From positions 1 through 9,464 of the forward strand of contig CADBQV010000034.1 of the NCBI GenBank assembly GCA_902796895.1: a DNA stretch of 9,464 bases, read 5' to 3'. The notes below the pieces were generated by a model. That model was not told the origin of the DNA, did no database searches, and worked only from the letters and a program-made list of their open reading frames with translations. The position numbers and the translations under genes are program-made. How positions within the stretch are numbered: position 1 is the first letter of the stretch; each line of letters begins with the position of its first letter. Shown here one piece after another: positions 5,893 to 9,464 of this stretch. This DNA comes from an uncultured Erysipelotrichaceae bacterium (GTDB taxonomy: Bacteria > Bacillota_I > Bacilli_A > Acholeplasmatales > Anaeroplasmataceae).

Positions 5893-7291
5893 CACTTGTT
5901 TTCGGAATTATTTCTTCCTTTGTTGATGTATGACCATCATATGTTGCAGTATATAATTTAATACCATCTTCTAAATCTGTAGCTTCTTTAATAACTTCAA
6001 CCTTTAAATCGATATTATCTGTTTCATATTTTATATGTGATGAATCATTTTTACATACGAATTTTATAGAAGGAGTATAATTATCCCACACGATAGAATC
6101 AAATTTATAATCATGACCCATAATCATTGTATAATAATCTCTTGATTCTGTATGACCATCATATGATGCAGTACTTTGACAGTGCTTTGCAGTATAGCAT
6201 GTACTATCTTGTAAAACTTTAACAGTTACAGTTGCATCAAGTAAGATATAATCTTCACTATTTGTCTTAGATACATATTTAGCTTGGGCAATATCATATC
6301 CGTCTTTCCATATAAATGAATCGAATTCATAATCATCTCCATATGCTTCAAGTACGAATGTTTTTTCTTCACTATATGTACCATATGATGCTACAAGTGT
6401 CATATATCCATTAGTAGTTTTAGTTCTTTCAACCTTTTCTTTAATTTCAATACCCATATCATATTCTTCTTTATGAGAAGGATCGTTTTTGCAAATACCT
6501 ACTAATTTTGCTTTATATCCATCCCATACTACTGAAAATTCATAATCATGACCTTTACTAGACTTTTCAAATGTTATTTCTTCACTTTTTCCGTTATATG
6601 ACATTTTATATTTTATATATCCATTATCAGTACATGTAGCATCTTTCGTTTCAACAATTTCTACATTTGCTTTTTCGAAAAAATATTTATATCCATCCTC
6701 TGTTTCATAATAAACAGAAGCAGTATTATCATTTGTATAATCCCATATAAAATTTTTAAATAAATATTTATCATACATTGCTGTGTATACTTTATCACCA
6801 AATACAGTAGGTGTTTCATCATCATAGCCACTAAATTTATAAATTATTCCAACTTCATTTTCTCTTGTGGGTTTATTAAAATCAAAATTTATTGAATCCC
6901 CATAATTTAGTGTATAAGTTTTTAATACAGTACCATCATAATTTTTAAATACAATATTATATTCATTTTTTATTTCTTCATAAACTGCAGTATAAGTTGT
7001 AGCCTTTGTAACCTCTTTAATCTCAGGAGTCCAACCCTTAAATACATAAGTGTTTATTACATCTTTATCTTTAGTTGGTGTTTTTCCCCTGTATTCAGGT
7101 ATTGTACCTTTTTTAACACTTTTATCTATTTGAAGTATGTTACCATCATCATTTTTCCATATAACCATAAATGAATCATTTTTTTCCTCATTTGTTGTGG
7201 TATTTGTATTATCATTTGTTGTGTTATTAACACAAGAAGATAATATCATAGGAAAAGATAATGCTAATAAAAATAAAAATCTTTTTTTCAT
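5888..7291 (-). CDS. Repeat-rich surface lipoprotein, Listeria/Bacteroides-type repeats plus four tandem repeats
   Basis: This 467-residue protein starts with a clear lipoprotein signal: MKKR, a hydrophobic core and LSSC, lipidated at Cys20. A Thr/Asn-rich linker (21-38) would span the wall. Residues about 42-105 and 109-175 are two repeats of the Listeria/Bacteroides type (Flg_new, InlB B-repeat-like): strand, DGxxL, a proline-containing middle, then FKGW or FSGY and TYTAVY or VYTAMY. Residues 177-467 are four tandem copies of about 73 residues (see the repeat entry). No catalytic domain, LPXTG signal or dockerin is visible, so the whole protein is a stalk or binding module. Adhesion, carbohydrate binding or a structural role are possible; the ligand is unknown. 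AAGGGGA stands 5 nt before ATG 7291 and a promoter lies at 7326-7355. Confidence 0.85.
   Translation of the reverse strand: MKKRFLFLLALSFPMILSSCVNNTTNDNTNTTTNEEKNDSFMVIWKNDDGNILQIDKSVKKGTIPEYRGKTPTKDKDVINTYVFKGWTPEIKEVTKATTYTAVYEEIKNEYNIVFKNYDGTVLKTYTLNYGDSINFDFNKPTRENEVGIIYKFSGYDDETPTVFGDKVYTAMYDKYLFKNFIWDYTNDNTASVYYETEDGYKYFFEKANVEIVETKDATCTDNGYIKYKMSYNGKSEEITFEKSSKGHDYEFSVVWDGYKAKLVGICKNDPSHKEEYDMGIEIKEKVERTKTTNGYMTLVASYGTYSEEKTFVLEAYGDDYEFDSFIWKDGYDIAQAKYVSKTNSEDYILLDATVTVKVLQDSTCYTAKHCQSTASYDGHTESRDYYTMIMGHDYKFDSIVWDNYTPSIKFVCKNDSSHIKYETDNIDLKVEVIKEATDLEDGIKLYTATYDGHTSTKEEIIPKTSE
5891..6763 (-). repeat. Four tandem copies of a ~73-residue protein repeat in the lipoprotein gene
   Basis: The copies cover residues 177-249, 250-320, 321-394 and 395-467. 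Each has an opening Y-x-F-x-x-x-x-W (FIWDY, VVWDG, FIWKD, IVWDN) and then an extracellular beta-type stretch. Copies 2 and 4 keep C-K-N-D-x-S-H. A V-x-V or I-x-I strand leads to TC or an equivalent, then a Y-x-G pattern near the end and GHDY or similar at the junction. Two blocks of DNA 222 bp (74 codons) apart, 5929-5952 and 6151-6174, match at 22 of 24 bases and encode the (T/S)YDGHT segment, so duplication or gene conversion between copies is recent enough to be visible. Confidence 0.8.
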
Positions 7292-7325
7292 ATTTTCCCC
7301 TTTAAATCCTTAACTCGACTTATTA

Positions 7326-7355
7326 ATTATGTCACAATTTTAAAATAAAAGTCAA
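7326..7355 (-). promoter_or_regulatory. Promoter of the repeat lipoprotein gene (minus strand)
   Basis: Read on the minus strand, TTGACT (7350-7355) is followed by an 18-bp spacer and the -10 box CATAAT (7326-7331), with a TG one base before the -10 box. Transcription would start near 7319, giving a leader of about 28 nt. Confidence 0.65.
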
Positions 7356-7415
7356 TATATATAATATATTATTAATTATTTATTTTATTACTATATTTTA
7401 TTTTACATAATTTTT

Positions 7416-7424
7416 TGTTATAAT
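7416..7424 (+). promoter_or_regulatory. Extended -10 promoter of the DUF2156 operon
   Basis: TGTTATAAT gives a perfect -10 box (7419-7424) with an extended TGn. The -35 region at 17 bp (about 7396-7401, TTTTAT) is poor, as is usual when an extended -10 is present. Transcription would start near 7431, directly on the first ATG of the frame, which supports the start at 7446 for the gene. The promoter lies back to back with that of the minus-strand lipoprotein gene. Confidence 0.65.
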
Positions 7425-7445
7425 AACTTTATGGGGGTCGTTACT

Positions 7446-8333
7446 ATGATAAATTTTCATAAATATGGATTTTTAGATGTTAGAAAGCTTCAATCATTTG
7501 TTCATGGAAAGAATTTATGGCATCATAGATATAATCCTGTTTGGCTATTTATTTGGTCTGATTTATATAAACCAGAAATAGCATTTACTAATGAATATAT
7601 ATTTATTAGATATTATATGCCTGATTTAGGTATGTGCTATTATCCTCCATTTTCAGAAAAAGCAGATATGCTTAAAGGAATTGAAATGTTAAAAGAGGAT
7701 GCAAAAGAAAATGGCTTTGATTTTTATATTGCACCTATAGGAGAAGCATATCAATTTAAATTTGATGATATGAGAATTAAATATTATATAAATGAACAAT
7801 TTAATTCTTATATATATAATGCAATGGATATTGCCTTACTTTCAAATATTAAATATAAAAAGAAAAGAAATTTATATGAAACATTTGAAAGAAATAATAA
7901 AACTGCTTATTTTAAAAATGTAGTTAAAGAAGATTTTCCAATGATTTTAGAATTTATAAATGATTATAATGCCTTAAATCAAGAAAATGGCTTAGATCAA
8001 ACATTTTATTCTAAATTAAATATGATTAATAAAACAATGGAACATCTTTATGAATTAGATATTTATGCAATCGAGCTTGTAAGTGATGAAAAGGTTGTAG
8101 GACTTGCCTTTGGTTCTATGATGGATAATGAAATATGTCTTCACTTATGTATCGCAAGAAATGATTATAAAGGAGCTATAGATTTTTTATTCTCATCATT
8201 TGCTAAAACAGTACAAGCTGCAGTTAAATACATAAATTTTGAAGAGGATTTTGGTATTAAAGATATTAAAAAATTTAAAGAAGGATATAATCCTTCAAGA
8301 ATAGAAAAATTCTTTGGTACATTTAATATTTAG
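7446..8333 (+). CDS. DUF2156 / COG4866 protein (phosphatidylglycerol lysyltransferase C-terminal-like, GNAT fold)
   Basis: This soluble protein has 295 residues from the chosen start. The order of conserved blocks fits COG4866/DUF2156, related to the catalytic domain of MprF and to FemX-type aminoacyl transferases: PVWLFIWSDLY (31-41), YIYNAMDIALLSNIKYKKKR (122-141), a central helix pair (about 160-205), KVVGLAFGSM (216-225), and INFEEDFGIKDIKKFKEGYN (263-282). There is no membrane domain, unlike full-length MprF. Whether this family makes aminoacylated lipids, modifies peptides or does something else is not settled to my knowledge. Start choice: an in-frame ATG at 7431 coincides with the predicted transcription start and has no Shine-Dalgarno site. 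ATG 7446 has GGGGG (7433-7437) 8 nt upstream. The gene ends 2 nt before the DUF697 gene, so the two are probably co-transcribed and coupled. Confidence 0.8.
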   Translation: MINFHKYGFLDVRKLQSFVHGKNLWHHRYNPVWLFIWSDLYKPEIAFTNEYIFIRYYMPDLGMCYYPPFSEKADMLKGIEMLKEDAKENGFDFYIAPIGEAYQFKFDDMRIKYYINEQFNSYIYNAMDIALLSNIKYKKKRNLYETFERNNKTAYFKNVVKEDFPMILEFINDYNALNQENGLDQTFYSKLNMINKTMEHLYELDIYAIELVSDEKVVGLAFGSMMDNEICLHLCIARNDYKGAIDFLFSSFAKTVQAAVKYINFEEDFGIKDIKKFKEGYNPSRIEKFFGTFNI

Positions 8334-8335
8334 AT

Positions 8336-9256
8336 ATGAAAAAAGATAGAACTAAATATTTGTGGTATAGTGTAGCAATTGGTGCTTTAATTATATTTGC
8401 ATTATTAATATTAAGCTCTATATTAGATATTGGTGAAAAATTAAGAAATATAAGTAATATTTTAGAATATGCATTTTATGCCTTAGTAGCATTTATAATA
8501 ATATTTGTTATAATAAGACCAATAGTTATTATAGTTAAAAGCCCAAGCTTATCTATTATTACCGCAACAGAAAAAAACAGTAATAAAGCATATAATATCT
8601 ATAAAAAGGTAGCTAAAAATATTGTTAAATATAATGATGTTTCAAAAGAAGAAACAATTATGCTTACACAATATAAAAATAAAGAAGAATTATTAATTAA
8701 TTTAAATTATGTTTTTGAAAAAAGCATAAAAGGTAAAATTAATGGTATAATTATAAGAAATGCAAAAATAGTTATGATATCTACTGCAATATGTCAATCA
8801 GCAAGATATGATATGGCAACATCATTTGCAGTAAATTTAAAAATGATTAAAGAGGAAGTAATGCTATGTGGATTCCGTCCTTCATTTAAGAATTTATCTA
8901 AATTAACTATTAATGTATTTTCAACAGCATTAATTGCTGAAGGATTAGATAATTTAACATTATCTGATGTTATGCCTAGATCTATTATGAATTCTATTAA
9001 TGAAATACCTTTACTTGGTAAGACATTAGATAGCATAATGGATGGTATAGCAAATGCTATATTAACAATTAGAATAGGCTGTGTAGCAAGAAGATATTTA
9101 TATTCTGATGGTAATGTAGTAACAAAAGAAGATATAAGAAAAAATGCATATAAAGAAACATTATTAATATTACCTGAGGTAATAAAATCTACAGTTGCAT
9201 TTTTTCCTAATAAGGTATTAAAATTTTTTAGTAAAAAAGAAGAAAGTGAGACTTAA
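8336..9256 (+). CDS. DUF697 (YcjF-like) membrane protein
   Basis: This 306-residue protein has two N-terminal membrane helices (about 9-29 and 43-68). A charged helical linker (70-130) and a C-terminal DUF697-type domain (about 135-262) follow. The pattern RNAKIVMIST, AVNLKMIKEEVMLCGFRPSF, then TALIAEGLDNL and a Gly- and Ala-containing helix ending in ILTIRIGCVARRYL resembles the C-terminal part of E. coli YcjF and the domain fused to some Era-like GTPases. The function of DUF697 is unknown; in many genomes it accompanies a GTPase, but none is visible here. The ATG follows the previous stop by 2 nt with no good Shine-Dalgarno site, which suggests translational coupling. TAA is followed by the next gene's ATG after 2 nt. 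Confidence 0.75.
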   Translation: MKKDRTKYLWYSVAIGALIIFALLILSSILDIGEKLRNISNILEYAFYALVAFIIIFVIIRPIVIIVKSPSLSIITATEKNSNKAYNIYKKVAKNIVKYNDVSKEETIMLTQYKNKEELLINLNYVFEKSIKGKINGIIIRNAKIVMISTAICQSARYDMATSFAVNLKMIKEEVMLCGFRPSFKNLSKLTINVFSTALIAEGLDNLTLSDVMPRSIMNSINEIPLLGKTLDSIMDGIANAILTIRIGCVARRYLYSDGNVVTKEDIRKNAYKETLLILPEVIKSTVAFFPNKVLKFFSKKEESET

Positions 9257-9258
9257 TA

Positions 9259-9464
9259 ATGGCTGATGAAGTAAAAAACGAACAACAAAATAATATGCCT
9301 GAATCTATTTGGGCTGATGGAGTTCCTAAGAATTTAAAAGAAGAAGATAAATTAACAACAAAAGAAATATTTAAAATGGCTGTTAATTTTATAACTAAAA
9401 ATGTATTATTAGAAAAAGGATTTATGATTGAAAATGGATTTCCAAGAGAGGACTTTCCAAATAT
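9259..9464 (+). CDS. N-terminal fragment of an unrecognised protein (3' end outside the window)
   Basis: The frame starts at ATG 9259, 2 nt after the DUF697 stop, and stays open to the window end (68 complete codons). A weak Shine-Dalgarno-like stretch AAGTGAG (about 9244-9250) precedes it by 8 nt. The N-terminus is hydrophilic, Asn/Gln/Glu/Lys-rich and without a signal peptide (residues 1-33). A likely helix follows (about 34-50, TKEIFKMAVNFITKNV), then KGFMIENGFPREDFPN. I do not recognise it. Its tight spacing makes it the third gene of the DUF2156-DUF697 operon and so the best clue to what that operon does, but the informative part is beyond the window. Confidence 0.7.
   Translation, partial: MADEVKNEQQNNMPESIWADGVPKNLKEEDKLTTKEIFKMAVNFITKNVLLEKGFMIENGFPREDFPN

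Larger units (their letters stand above)
7292..7445. other. Divergent intergenic region
   Basis: This very AT-rich 154-bp spacer separates the divergent lipoprotein and DUF2156 genes. It holds one promoter for each direction and the two ribosome binding sites (AAGGGGA on minus, GGGGG on plus). I see no terminator, long inverted repeat, tRNA or small ORF in it. Confidence 0.6.

Noticed and set aside
8794..9036. Minus-strand open frame of 80 codons
   Set aside because: It is a shadow of the DUF697 domain coding region.
1..9464. Reassigned TGA (Mycoplasma-type code), since the composition is Mollicute-like
   Set aside because: No gene needs TGA to be read through; tryptophan is encoded by TGG throughout.
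1..9464. Mobile elements, CRISPR arrays, tRNA or rRNA genes
   Set aside because: No transposase, integrase, regular spacer-repeat pattern, cloverleaf-like sequence or rRNA segment was seen on either strand.

Overview
The window is strongly AT-rich (roughly 70% A+T by eye). It has dense, mostly same-strand genes with short gaps, Shine-Dalgarno sites of the GGAGG/AAGGAG type, lipoprotein signals ending in SSC, and TAA/TAG stops. TGA is not read through in any gene, so the standard bacterial code fits. Together with the proteins, this suggests a low-GC Firmicute, most likely from the Bacilli/Erysipelotrichia/RF39-like side or a walled relative of the Mollicutes. The taxonomy is inference; there is no rRNA or marker gene here.

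Layout. (1) 1-555: the 3' part of a serine esterase of the COG4947 / esterase-D-like type. (2) 635-1108: a small four-helix membrane protein of unknown function, with its own near-consensus promoter and a terminator. (3) 1185-5892: a complete polyamine (spermidine/putrescine) ABC importer operon in the order potA-potB-potC-potD. It has a TATAAT promoter, a leader of about 120 nt, overlapping gene junctions (28 nt, then two TAATG junctions), and a GNRA-loop terminator. (4) 5888-7291, minus strand: a convergent gene for a surface lipoprotein with two Listeria/Bacteroides-type (Flg_new/InlB-B-like) repeats followed by four tandem repeats of about 73 residues. It shares the potD terminator. (5) 7292-7445: a divergent promoter region. 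(6) 7446-9464: a probable plus-strand operon of a DUF2156 (LPG-synthase-C/GNAT-like, COG4866) protein, a DUF697 (YcjF-like) two-helix membrane protein, and the start of an unrecognised gene.

How the genes work together. PotD, a lipid-anchored receptor, would capture polyamine outside the cell and deliver it to the PotB/PotC channel, which PotA drives by ATP hydrolysis. The other genes show no clear functional link to the importer. No mobile element, CRISPR array, RNA gene or phage gene was seen. The points most worth checking are the potA 5' leader (a hairpin between the only good Shine-Dalgarno site and a TTG start), extra segments in PotA and PotD with possible changes in the PotD ligand pocket, and the tandem-repeat lipoprotein. 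I see no convincing evidence for a wholly new system.
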